A stretch of DNA of 17,695 bases. It comes from an uncultured Lachnospiraceae bacterium. GTDB lineage: Bacteria; Bacillota; Clostridia; Lachnospirales; Lachnospiraceae. The notes under the pieces are model-generated. The model was not told where the DNA came from and ran no database searches. It saw only the letters and a program-made list of their open reading frames with translations. Positions 1 through 6,958 of the stretch are shown one piece after another. The first letter of the stretch is position 1. Each line of letters starts with the position of its first letter. The stretch covers positions 1 to 17,695 of the forward strand of contig CAKRRJ010000050.1 of assembly GCA_934394615.1 (NCBI GenBank), given 5' to 3'. The position numbers and the translations under genes were made by a program.

Positions 1-354
1 AAGGCCGGACCGATGAAGACCGCGTTCAACGCAAGCCGTCTTGCCATCGCAGCGTTCATCGTGCCGTACATCATCGCTATGAACCCGGCTATGCTGTTCA
101 TCAACACCACCATTCCGGAGGTCATCATGATCACCATCACCAGCCTGATCGGTATCTTTGGTGTGGCAGCTGGTTTAAGCGGATTCGTGTTCCGCAATAT
201 GAAGTGGTGGGAGAGAACTCTCTGCGTCGTTGGCGGACTGACCCTCTTAGTACCGGGCAGCCTGACTGATCTCATCGGACTGATTCTGGTAGGCGCAATC
301 TGCGCGATCGGATACCAGGCAGCAAAGAAAGAAAAAGAGGCAGTAGCAGCATAA
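1..354 (+). CDS. TRAP transporter fused permease, C-terminal fragment (5' truncated)
   Basis: This is the last 117 codons of a gene that begins upstream of the window; the reading frame is open from base 1 (KAGPMKTAF...), so the ATG at 13 is an internal Met. The residues resemble the C-terminus of TRAP transporter fused 4TM/12TM permeases, which import carboxylates or similar solutes using a periplasmic-type binding protein. Visible features are the PMKTAF-type lead-in, a hydrophobic helix (SRLAIAAFIVPYIIAM), a second hydrophobic stretch from about residue 40 of the fragment, and a third (LTLLVPGSLTDLIGLILVGAI). The PGSLTDLIG motif is typical of the extra C-terminal segment of this family. 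The protein ends in a Lys/Glu-rich cytosolic tail. The substrate cannot be told from this part. The stop at 352-354 is followed by a terminator-like hairpin shared with the next gene. Confidence 0.85.
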   Translation, partial: KAGPMKTAFNASRLAIAAFIVPYIIAMNPAMLFINTTIPEVIMITITSLIGIFGVAAGLSGFVFRNMKWWERTLCVVGGLTLLVPGSLTDLIGLILVGAICAIGYQAAKKEKEAVAA

Positions 355-372
355 AACAGAAATGCGGATGAT

Positions 373-402
373 ACATAAAAACTCCTTTTTCGTGGCATAC
401 TG
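373..402 (+). promoter_or_regulatory. Candidate forespore (SigG-type) promoter for spoVAD
   Basis: ACATA (373-377), an 18-bp gap, then CATACTG (396-402). Compared with the Bacillus SigG consensus (GHATR-N18-CATHHTA), four of five and six of seven positions agree, with exact spacing. spoVA operons are SigG-dependent in Bacillus, which supports the call. Transcription would start near 409, inside the loop of the overlapping hairpin, so this transcript would lack the 5' arm and leave the ribosome binding site free. The function is inferred from consensus only. Confidence 0.5.
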
Positions 403-439
403 ATTGCAGAAATCAGCAGCGCGGGAAAGGAGTTTTTTT
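377..439 (+). terminator. Terminator-like hairpin whose 3' arm contains the spoVAD RBS
   Basis: A perfect 12-bp inverted repeat (AAAAACTCCTTT at 377-388, AAAGGAGTTTTT at 426-437) is followed directly by the rest of a T7 run (433-439). The 37-nt loop holds an inner 6-bp stem, CTGATT (400-405) with AATCAG (411-416). It lies 22 bases after the TRAP stop codon, where a terminator is expected. The 3' arm is also the AAAGGAG ribosome binding site of spoVAD. The stem is A/T-rich, so termination strength is uncertain. Confidence 0.6.
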
Positions 440-1504
440 ATGCAGATCGGAAAGGCAAGCCTGAAGTTTGAGCATCCGGCTTTTCTTGCATCCTGGGCTT
501 CGGTCGCGGGAAAGAAGGAGGGCCAGGGGCCGCTTTCGGATGGAATTGATGTAACTGAGCAGGATGAGATGTTCGGGATGGAAAACTGGGAACAGGCGGA
601 GAGTGCCATGCAGAAGCAGGCGGCAGACCTGGCTCTGGAGAAAGGGGACATCCACCGCAGGGAGGTGCGCTATCTCTTTGCGGGGGACCTGTTAGGGCAG
701 CTGATCGCGACTTCATTTGGTACGGTAGATTTGGAAATTCCGCTGTTTGGTCTTTATGGTGCCTGTTCCACCATGGGGGAGGCGCTGGGGCTGGGTGCCA
801 TGTGTGTGGATGCCGGGCACGCAGACCGTGTTCTGGCGCTGGCATCCAGCCATTACGCGACGGCGGAGAAGCAGTTCCGCTTCCCGCTTGGCTATGGAAA
901 TCAGCGGGCGCAGAGTGCGGCCTGGACGGTGACGGGATGTGGGGCGGTGGTGCTGGAGCGGGGGAAAATGATAAAGCAGGAAGGGCTTACTGGGCCTGGG
1001 GCATGCCAGATGAATCATCACTTTCGTGTCGCCGTGACTGGCATCACCACCGGAAAGCTGGTAGACATGGGAACCAAAGATTCCATGAACATGGGCGCGG
1101 CCATGGCTCCGGCAGCGTGGAACACCATCTGCCAGAATTTTGAAGACTTTGGTGTGGATTCCTCCTATTATGACCGCATCATCACCGGGGATCTGGGCGC
1201 GGTCGGGCAGAAGGCACTTCTGGATTTTATGAAGAGCAGCGGTCACGATATCACCGGAAAGCACATGGACTGTGGCCTGGAAATCTACGACCGGGGCGAA
1301 CAGGATGTTCACGCCGGCGGAAGCGGCTGCGGATGCTCCGCGGTAACCTTGTGTGCCCATATTCTGCCGAAACTGATGCGGGGCGAGTGGAAGCGGGTGC
1401 TGTTTGTGCCGACCGGAGCGCTGCTTTCCACGGTCAGCTACAACGAAGGACAGAGTATTCCCGGCATTGCCCATGCGGTGGTACTGGAACGGATGGAGGC
1501 CTGA
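440..1504 (+). CDS. spoVAD: Stage V sporulation protein AD
   Basis: 354 aa; the Bacillus protein is about 338. SpoVAD is a thiolase-fold protein of the SpoVA complex, which moves Ca-dipicolinic acid into the developing spore and out again at germination; it binds dipicolinic acid. Family features seen here are an N-terminal FEHPAFLASWASVAGKKEGQGP, the GDLLGQ segment, the thiolase-like GLYGACSTMGEA block with Cys near residue 109, the SSHYATAEKQFRFP block near 136-149, and a C-terminal GAL-ST-SYNEGQSIPGIAHAV block. The ATG at 440 is chosen because AAAGGAG (426-432) sits 7 bases upstream and the protein then starts as in relatives; an in-frame TTG at 404 has no such site. spoVAE follows 4 bases after the stop, so the two are co-transcribed and probably translationally coupled. 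spoVAC, usually immediately upstream, is not here. Confidence 0.93.
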   Translation: MQIGKASLKFEHPAFLASWASVAGKKEGQGPLSDGIDVTEQDEMFGMENWEQAESAMQKQAADLALEKGDIHRREVRYLFAGDLLGQLIATSFGTVDLEIPLFGLYGACSTMGEALGLGAMCVDAGHADRVLALASSHYATAEKQFRFPLGYGNQRAQSAAWTVTGCGAVVLERGKMIKQEGLTGPGACQMNHHFRVAVTGITTGKLVDMGTKDSMNMGAAMAPAAWNTICQNFEDFGVDSSYYDRIITGDLGAVGQKALLDFMKSSGHDITGKHMDCGLEIYDRGEQDVHAGGSGCGCSAVTLCAHILPKLMRGEWKRVLFVPTGALLSTVSYNEGQSIPGIAHAVVLERMEA

Positions 1505-1508
1505 GAGA

Positions 1509-1955
1509 ATGATAGAAAATGTGATGAATGCGGGCATAAGCAGCATGATGGCCGGTATTGCAGGAGGCGGATCTGGCGGCGCGGCGGACAGCGCTGCAAT
1601 GGAACTGGTCCGTGCGTTTCTGGTGGGCGGAGTCATCTGCGCACTGGCGCAGATTCTCCTGGATCGTACAAAAATGATGCCGGGCCGTGTCATGGTAACA
1701 CTGGTGGTAACCGGCAATATTTTAGGCTGGCTGAGACTCTATGAGCCGTTTTTACAGTGGGCTGGAGCCGGGGCCGGCGTGCCGCTTCTCGGGTTTGGCA
1801 ACACGTTATGGAAAGGCGTGGCGAAAGCCATGGGCGAGGAGGGGGCAGTCGGGATTTTTAAAGGAGGTCTCACTGCGTCATCTGCCGGAATTGCCGCCGC
1901 CCTGGTCTTTGGGTATCTGGCTTCGCTGATTTTTCAGCCTAAAATGAAAGAATAA
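1509..1955 (+). CDS. spoVAE: Stage V sporulation protein AE (SpoVAE/AEb type)
   Basis: 148 aa membrane protein of the SpoVAC/SpoVAE family, a partner of SpoVAD in dipicolinate transport across the inner forespore membrane. From residue 31 the chain matches the family: an FLVGGVICALAQILLDRTK helix, a second helix, the YEPFLQWAGAGAGVPLLGFGN block, the KGVAKAMGEEGAVGIFKGG loop and a last helix ending FGYLASLIF. Relatives are about 116-120 aa and begin near Met31, so there is a roughly 30-residue Gly/Ala/Met-rich extension. The ATG at 1509 is preferred because GGAGG (1495-1499, inside the end of spoVAD) lies 9 bases upstream. The alternative ATG at 1599 has no good ribosome binding site. I see no clear terminator downstream. 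Confidence 0.92.
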   Translation: MIENVMNAGISSMMAGIAGGGSGGAADSAAMELVRAFLVGGVICALAQILLDRTKMMPGRVMVTLVVTGNILGWLRLYEPFLQWAGAGAGVPLLGFGNTLWKGVAKAMGEEGAVGIFKGGLTASSAGIAAALVFGYLASLIFQPKMKE

Positions 1956-1970
1956 GAAATAAAATTTCAT

Positions 1971-1990
1971 ATTTATGTCGATTTATGTCA
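1971..1990 (+). repeat. Tandem 10-bp direct repeat upstream of a promoter
   Basis: ATTTATGTCG at 1971-1980 is followed immediately by ATTTATGTCA at 1981-1990, a period of one helical turn, and ends 20 bases before the -35 box at 2011. The second copy also forms an inverted repeat with the -35 region: ATGTCA at 1985-1990 and TGACAT at 2012-2017. The position and period would suit an activator or response-regulator site, but no regulator is identified. Confidence 0.35.
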
Positions 1991-2010
1991 TTTTGTGGCA
2001 TATCCATACA

Positions 2011-2040
2011 TTGACATGATTTCCCGGGGGGGGGTATAAT
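2011..2040 (+). promoter_or_regulatory. Consensus housekeeping promoter with a G9 tract in the spacer
   Basis: The -35 box TTGACA (2011-2016) and -10 box TATAAT (2035-2040) are both perfect, separated by 18 bp. The spacer contains CCC followed by nine Gs (2026-2034) that abut the -10 box. Transcription should begin near 2047. Gain or loss of one G would change the spacer to 19 or 17 bp. This is the only strong promoter upstream of the histidine kinase gene. Confidence 0.85.
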
Positions 2041-2046
2041 TTAAAA

Positions 2047-2135
2047 CAAGCATATTAATTAGGAAGAAAAAACGCGCGCGGAAGAGAAGGCAGAGAGCGT
2101 TATGGAATATGTCTGTAGCGGTTCTCTGCTTTTTT
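2047..2135 (+). ncRNA. Candidate ~90-nt terminated leader or small RNA
   Basis: A perfect promoter (2011-2040) and a terminator (2090-2135) bracket about 90 nt with no convincing ORF. The RNA would begin A/U-rich, then contain alternating CG (2073-2080) before the terminator stem. A second CGCGCGC run (2136-2142) just after the T tract could pair with the first and extend the hairpin. It is either a free small RNA or the attenuated leader of the kinase gene 105 bases downstream. No known RNA family is recognised. Confidence 0.35.
2090..2135 (+). terminator. Intrinsic terminator in the kinase leader
   Basis: GCAGAGA (2090-2096) pairs with TCTCTGC (2123-2129). Inside it, CGTTA (2098-2102) pairs with TAGCG (2116-2120) through one G-U pair, and six Ts follow (2130-2135). 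It lies between the consensus promoter and the kinase gene, with no gene ending just before it except spoVAE 135 bases upstream. Confidence 0.7.
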
Positions 2136-2239
2136 CGCGCGCAGATGGAAAACAGAACATATAGCAGCATTTGATTGAAAGCAGCCCGAAAATGGGGAAT
2201 AGTCCGGGTACAGAGGCACGAAAAAGACAGGGGGATCGT

Positions 2240-4045
2240 ATGGAGCAGAAGAAAAATCAGAAAGACTACAGGGAGCTTCGGACTGCTCTGGATGCAGTGG
2301 ATGTGATCCTTCAGCATATCACGCAGCTGGACCAGGCAAACAGCGAGGAAGAGCTGGAAAAAATCTTTCCGGGTCTTTTGCGATCCATGGGAAAATATAC
2401 CTGTTCCGACCGTTCGTATCTTTTCGACTGGACATCGGAAGCGCACGATACCCTCCATATGACTCATGAATGGTGTGCGGACGGTGTAAGACCGTCGATT
2501 GGTCTGATGCAGCAGGTACGCATCAGCAGCTTTCCGAACTGGATGGACCGCTTTTTAAACGGCGAGCTGATCGTATCACAGAACTGGAACGAAGAGCGCC
2601 TGCGGATGCCGGAAGAGTATGCGGTGTTTGACGGTCAGGATATCCACGCATTGATTGTAATCCCGATCTTTTCCAACAAAAAATTCAATGGCTACATTGG
2701 GCTGGATAACCCAGAACAGAGCACTTCCGCCATGTCCGTCCGGCTTCTGTCTGCTGTGGGAGGGCATCTTGGAAGCCTCAAGGAAAATCTGAGAATGGTA
2801 GCTGCGCTGGAAGAAAAACAGCGCCGTTTAAAAAACAGCTTAAAGGAACAGGAATGCCAGAAAGCCAGGCTTGCGGAGGCGCTGGAGGAAGCCAATCGCG
2901 CTAATATGGCAAAAACAGATTTCTTAAGGCGCATGAGCCACGACCTGCGAACGCCGATCAACGGAATCCAGGGCATGGTGGAGATCGCGGAGCATTATGC
3001 GGATGACTTGAAAAAGCAGGGGGAATGCCGCCAGAAAGTGAGAGAGGCATCCGGCTTTCTGCTGGATCTGGTAAACAGCGTCCTGGAGATGAATAAGCTG
3101 GAATCCGGCAGTATTGTGCTGGAGCACCGGCCGTTCGACCTTCGCCAGCTCCTGGAGGAGATCGACCACATTACGGCGATGAGCAGCGAGTTAAAGGAAG
3201 TACGCCTCATTGCGGAAGATAAAAAGATTGAGCATCCGCGTCTGATGGGAAGTCCGGTTCATCTGCGTCAGATCCTTCAGAACATTGCGGGAAATGCTGT
3301 GAAGTATAACCGGACGGGAGGCTGCGTGCGGCTTTCGTGTGAGGAGACCGGTTTTGCCTCCGGGCGTGCATCGTTCCGGTTTGTCTGTGAGGACAGTGGT
3401 GTGGGAATGAGCAGCCAGTTTCTGCCTCATGTATTTGAGCCGTTTGCACAGGAGACCGGAAAGGCGCGGACTTCCTACACGGGAACCGGGCTTGGACTTT
3501 CCATCACCAAACAGCTTATCGATATGATGGGCGGAACGGTCGGGATTGAAAGCCAGCTGAACGAAGGAACCCGGTTTACGGTTATGCTTTCCTTTGAGAC
3601 AGAAGCAGAGGAGCAGCTGCCGGAAAACGTACCAGAAGCACCAGAGGCAGAGTTTTCCCTGAGCGGAAAACACGTTCTGCTGGCGGAAGACAATGATCTG
3701 AACATGGAGATTGCCCGTTTCCTGCTGGAAAATGAGGGAATGCGTCTGACAGAGGCACATGATGGAAGTGAGGCCGTGCAGCTGTTTGAGCAGTCACCGG
3801 CCGGCACCTTCGACGTAATTTTACTGGATATCATGATGCCAGTGATGGACGGCCTGGAAGCTTCGCGGCTGATCCGTGCTATGAGCCGCCCTGACGCAAA
3901 AAGCATCCCGATCCTTGCTATGACGGCTAACGCGTTCCCGGAGGATGTGGTGCAGAGCAGGGAAGCCGGAATGAACGAGCATCTGGCGAAACCACTGAGA
4001 AAAGAGACCGTGCTGCGCGCGATACGACGCTGTATGGCACAGTAA
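2240..4045 (+). CDS. Orphan cytosolic hybrid sensor histidine kinase/response regulator
   Basis: 601 aa with no signal peptide or membrane helix. The N-terminal part, about residues 20-175, resembles a GAF-type sensor domain. A Glu/Lys/Ala-rich coiled coil follows (about 185-225). The HisKA H-box FLRRMSHDLRTPINGIQG has His234 as the phosphoacceptor. The ATPase domain shows an N-box (NIAGNAVKYN, Asn352), a G1 box (EDSGVGM, Asp385), an F-box (FEPF) and a G2 box (GTGLGLSI, 415-422). A C-terminal receiver domain (about 478-601) has the acidic pair Glu483/Asp484, phosphoacceptor Asp530 (ILLDIMMP), Thr562 and Lys584 (LAKPL). The ATG at 2240 is chosen because CAGGGGG lies 5 bases upstream; in-frame TTG 2171 and ATG 2192 lack ribosome binding sites. 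No output domain and no adjacent regulator gene are present, so the signal and target are unknown. Confidence 0.92.
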   Translation: MEQKKNQKDYRELRTALDAVDVILQHITQLDQANSEEELEKIFPGLLRSMGKYTCSDRSYLFDWTSEAHDTLHMTHEWCADGVRPSIGLMQQVRISSFPNWMDRFLNGELIVSQNWNEERLRMPEEYAVFDGQDIHALIVIPIFSNKKFNGYIGLDNPEQSTSAMSVRLLSAVGGHLGSLKENLRMVAALEEKQRRLKNSLKEQECQKARLAEALEEANRANMAKTDFLRRMSHDLRTPINGIQGMVEIAEHYADDLKKQGECRQKVREASGFLLDLVNSVLEMNKLESGSIVLEHRPFDLRQLLEEIDHITAMSSELKEVRLIAEDKKIEHPRLMGSPVHLRQILQNIAGNAVKYNRTGGCVRLSCEETGFASGRASFRFVCEDSGVGMSSQFLPHVFEPFAQETGKARTSYTGTGLGLSITKQLIDMMGGTVGIESQLNEGTRFTVMLSFETEAEEQLPENVPEAPEAEFSLSGKHVLLAEDNDLNMEIARFLLENEGMRLTEAHDGSEAVQLFEQSPAGTFDVILLDIMMPVMDGLEASRLIRAMSRPDAKSIPILAMTANAFPEDVVQSREAGMNEHLAKPLRKETVLRAIRRCMAQ

Positions 4046-4051
4046 AGCAAT

Positions 4052-4103
4052 AAAAAGGTTCCAGAAAGGGAAATGAAGAAAATCCCTTTTCTGGAACCTT
4101 TTT
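4052..4103. terminator. Bidirectional terminator between convergent genes
   Basis: An inverted repeat of about 20 bp (4052-4071 with 4083-4103) has one unpaired base in its GAAAGGG/CCCTTTTC section and an 11-nt loop. It is flanked by A5 on the left and T5 on the right, so it can stop transcripts from the kinase gene (+) and the PBP gene (-). Confidence 0.9.
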
Positions 4104-4111
4104 GTGTCGTA

Positions 4112-6805
4112 TTAATCCCGTCCGGGTCCGTTGGATACAGCCGAGGATGGTCTTGGTGTCGCTGACGCACCGCCCGGACCAAGTGCTGGGACGGTCGGGT
4201 TTTCGGAGCCGCCGGAGGTCCCTCCGGAGCCGTCGGTGCCATCCGGTCCGATGTAGGACGGATCGATAGTGACGCTTGCGTGGCCGGCGCAGTGTTTTGT
4301 CGGCATCGCATACTTGGAATCGTCGGTCTCACCTTCCTCATCTGCAGGGAGCGCAATGCGCACGCGGGAGGTCTTCGGGCAGTTGCTGCCCGGAAGGAGT
4401 CCGGTTACACTGCAGACGGTTGTGAGCACATGAGTGTTGCACATTTCTGTCGGAACGGTTCCTTTTGCGAAGTATTCAGTGTAAACAGCATTGCCGCGCG
4501 GGTCGTTCGAGCAGACGCCAGGAATGGCGAGTTTGCCGGATTTGCGGCAGATCTCTGCGGTCTCCACGCTGTCCGGAACGGTAAAGCCCGGATCGCTTAA
4601 GCCTTCGTGGACGCGGGTCATGATCTTGCGCCAGATATCTTTGTGGAACGAGGTGCCGCCGTTTTGCGCGGTCAGCTTCTGGTTTTCATCACAGCCGCCC
4701 CACACACCGGCGGTGTAGTAAGGCGTGAAGCCGATAAACCAGATATCGTTGTTGTTGCTGGTGGTACCGCTCTTGCCTGCTGCGGACATGTTCGGCAGCG
4801 CGGCGCGGGTACTCGTGGAGCTTACGCTGACACCGGAGCTTGCGAAAATGTGGTTGGCCTGCATGGAATCTTCCATGGCATCGGTCAGCAGGAACGCGGT
4901 GGAATCCTTGAGCACGCGGTGGGTCTCCGGCTCGTTGTCGATGAGAATCTTGCCGTCGTGGTCCAGGATGCGGGTGAAGAACACTGGCTTTGTGTAAAGT
5001 CCGCCGTTTGCGATGGAAGCAAAGGCGGAGGTCAGTTCCAGGTTGGTAACACCCTTGGTAATGCCGCCGAGCGCGGTTGCCGCGTTCATGTCGGTGTCGG
5101 TCAGGGTGGAAATGCCGAAGTTCTTTGCGTACTCCACGCCAAGCTGCGGGCTTACGGTCTCCATCATAGTGCGCACGGCAACAATGTTCATGGAGTAGAT
5201 GATGCCGTCGCGGATGCTGGAGTAACCGAGGTATCCCTGTTTGTACCAGTTTTTAAAGGTCTTGGTACCGACAGTGAACGGAGCGTCGTAATAGACACTT
5301 CCGAGGGTAGCACCGCAGGTATCCAGAGCCGGCGCGAATGCCGTGATCACCTTGAAGGTGGAACCAGGCTGCCTGGTGGTATCGGTCGCGCGGTTTAAGG
5401 TCAGGCTTGCTGTCTTGGTTCCGCGTCCGCCGCTGATGGCTTTGACCTGTCCGGTCTTCTGGTCCATGATGACGAAGGAAACCTGAGGCTGCAGTACTTT
5501 GCTTAAGCGCTCGCCGATAATGGTATCGCCTTCCTGTAATACGGAAGCTTTGTAGGCTTCGATGTCTGCGTCAACATCGGCCTCGCTGTTGTAAAGGCCA
5601 TCCCAGCCGACGTTCAAGGTGGACGCGTGCCAGGATTTTAAGTTCTTCTCCGAAAAATGCTCGGTGCTTCCGTCTGCGTGGGTGACGGAGAGACGGTACT
5701 CGGCGGAATAGCGTGCCGCAGAGTAGTTGGACGGATCGTTGACCTCCTCATCGACGATCGCCTGGATTGCCGGGTCCTGGGTGGTGTAGATCTGGAGTCC
5801 GCCGCTGTAGAGCAGGTTGTGGGCCTGGGTCTCCGTATAGCCAAGTTTCTCCATGAGCGTTTCCTTGACCTGCTGGGTCAGCTCGTCAGTGAAATAGCTG
5901 TATGGGGTGGAGTTTTCTTTGGAGACGTTATCTACCGTCTGGATGCGGGCGTACACATCGTCTGCCAGGGCTTCCTCCTGCTGCTGTTTGGTGATGTAAC
6001 CCTGCTCAAACATATACTGCAGAATGACTTTCCGCTTTTCCGCATTGGCTTCCTGACCGCTGATCGGGTTTAGGCGGGACGGATTCTGGGTAATGCCTGC
6101 AATGACTGCGCACTCAGAGAGTGTTAAGTCGGAAACATTCTTATTAAAATACCGTCTGGCCGCAACCTTGACACCCAGGGCATTGTTGCCGAGGTTGATG
6201 GTGTTTAAATAGTTGGTCAGGATGAGCTTGCGGTCCATGGATTTTGTGAGCTGTAAGGCCAGGTACTGCTCCTGGAGTTTTCGCTCCAGTTTGGCACCGA
6301 AGCTGGTTTCCATGCCGCCGTTGAACATGTTGTTTTTGATGAGCTGCTGGGTGATGGTGCTTCCGCCTCCGCGGTTTTCGCCGGTCAGCACGCCGACCAC
6401 GGCACGGGAGATGGAGCGCAGGTCGATGCCGTTGTGGGTCCAGAAACGGGAGTCCTCAATCGCAACGAACGCATTAATCAGGTCCTGGGGAAGCTCGTCG
6501 TAGGTGGCTTCTTCCCGGTTGGAGCCTGCGGTTACCAGGGTGTCGGTTAAGTTCCCGGCGCTGTCATATACCGTGGTGGCGTAGCCGATGGGGACGATGC
6601 TGTCCACATTCAGCTCCGGGGAATTGTCGATGATGCTCATGATAATTCCGACGCCGATACTGGATATGACCAGAACGCAGAACAGGCAGAGCACACAGCA
6701 GGTTTTTGCGAAAGTCAGAAAAATCCGGGAACGGTATTTGCGCTTCCGGGAGTTCGCGGCCTGCAGCTGTTTTTCTGTTGCGTCCTTTCCATAATTCAAA
6801 TTCAT
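4112..6805 (-). CDS. Class A penicillin-binding protein (bifunctional transglycosylase/transpeptidase, PBP1A family)
   Basis: 897 aa, membrane-anchored, polymerising and cross-linking peptidoglycan outside the cell. Order: a basic cytosolic N-terminus (NSRKRKYRSR), one membrane helix (about 28-58), then a GT51 glycosyltransferase domain with the FVAIEDSRFWTHNGID motif (catalytic Glu117) and GGGSTITQQLIKN. The transpeptidase domain follows, with the SxxK motif GSTFK (nucleophile Ser482), SMN (538-540) and KSGTT (from 678). The last ~45 residues are Gly/Ser/Thr/Pro-rich and probably disordered. The start at 6805 is set by AAAGGAGG, 10 bases upstream on the minus strand; the frame extends to 7114 but would then overlap the YigZ gene. 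The gene is monocistronic, with its own promoter and a shared terminator. The nearby dap genes supply the same pathway but are not in its operon. Confidence 0.95.
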   Translation of the reverse strand: MNLNYGKDATEKQLQAANSRKRKYRSRIFLTFAKTCCVLCLFCVLVISSIGVGIIMSIIDNSPELNVDSIVPIGYATTVYDSAGNLTDTLVTAGSNREEATYDELPQDLINAFVAIEDSRFWTHNGIDLRSISRAVVGVLTGENRGGGSTITQQLIKNNMFNGGMETSFGAKLERKLQEQYLALQLTKSMDRKLILTNYLNTINLGNNALGVKVAARRYFNKNVSDLTLSECAVIAGITQNPSRLNPISGQEANAEKRKVILQYMFEQGYITKQQQEEALADDVYARIQTVDNVSKENSTPYSYFTDELTQQVKETLMEKLGYTETQAHNLLYSGGLQIYTTQDPAIQAIVDEEVNDPSNYSAARYSAEYRLSVTHADGSTEHFSEKNLKSWHASTLNVGWDGLYNSEADVDADIEAYKASVLQEGDTIIGERLSKVLQPQVSFVIMDQKTGQVKAISGGRGTKTASLTLNRATDTTRQPGSTFKVITAFAPALDTCGATLGSVYYDAPFTVGTKTFKNWYKQGYLGYSSIRDGIIYSMNIVAVRTMMETVSPQLGVEYAKNFGISTLTDTDMNAATALGGITKGVTNLELTSAFASIANGGLYTKPVFFTRILDHDGKILIDNEPETHRVLKDSTAFLLTDAMEDSMQANHIFASSGVSVSSTSTRAALPNMSAAGKSGTTSNNNDIWFIGFTPYYTAGVWGGCDENQKLTAQNGGTSFHKDIWRKIMTRVHEGLSDPGFTVPDSVETAEICRKSGKLAIPGVCSNDPRGNAVYTEYFAKGTVPTEMCNTHVLTTVCSVTGLLPGSNCPKTSRVRIALPADEEGETDDSKYAMPTKHCAGHASVTIDPSYIGPDGTDGSGGTSGGSENPTVPALGPGGASATPRPSSAVSNGPGRD

Positions 6806-6854
6806 ATAGGATGATCCTCCTTTGTCGGGATTTTCGTATAAAAATCCGTTTATG

Positions 6855-6883
6855 ATTATACCAAAACGGGCTCTGTAATGCAA
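6855..6883 (-). promoter_or_regulatory. Promoter of the PBP gene
   Basis: Read on the minus strand: TTGCAT (6883-6878), a 17-bp spacer, then TATAAT (6860-6855) preceded by TG at the extended -10 position (TGGTATAAT). It lies about 50 bases before the start codon at 6805. The weak -35 is offset by the perfect extended -10. Confidence 0.7.
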
Positions 6884-6887
6884 CTTC

Positions 6888-6916
6888 TTGCCAGAATCCC
6901 GGTTTACTGGTAAGAT
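6888..6916 (+). promoter_or_regulatory. Promoter of the YigZ-family gene
   Basis: TTGCCA (6888-6893), a 17-bp spacer, then TAAGAT (6911-6916) with an upstream TG (TGGTAAGAT, extended -10). It is back to back with the PBP promoter: the two -35 boxes are only 4 bases apart (6883 and 6888), so one protein bound there could affect both genes. Confidence 0.6.
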
Positions 6917-6958
6917 AAAGGGAAAGTTACGAAAATCTTTATAACAGGAAGTATACCC

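Noticed and set aside
713..1717. Long minus-strand open frame opposite spoVAD/spoVAE
   Set aside because: Shadow of two clear spoVA genes; low-complexity, unlike any protein family.
3475..4356. Minus-strand frame spanning the ends of the kinase and PBP genes
   Set aside because: It crosses the bidirectional terminator and is antisense to the receiver domain; Ser/Arg-rich shadow.
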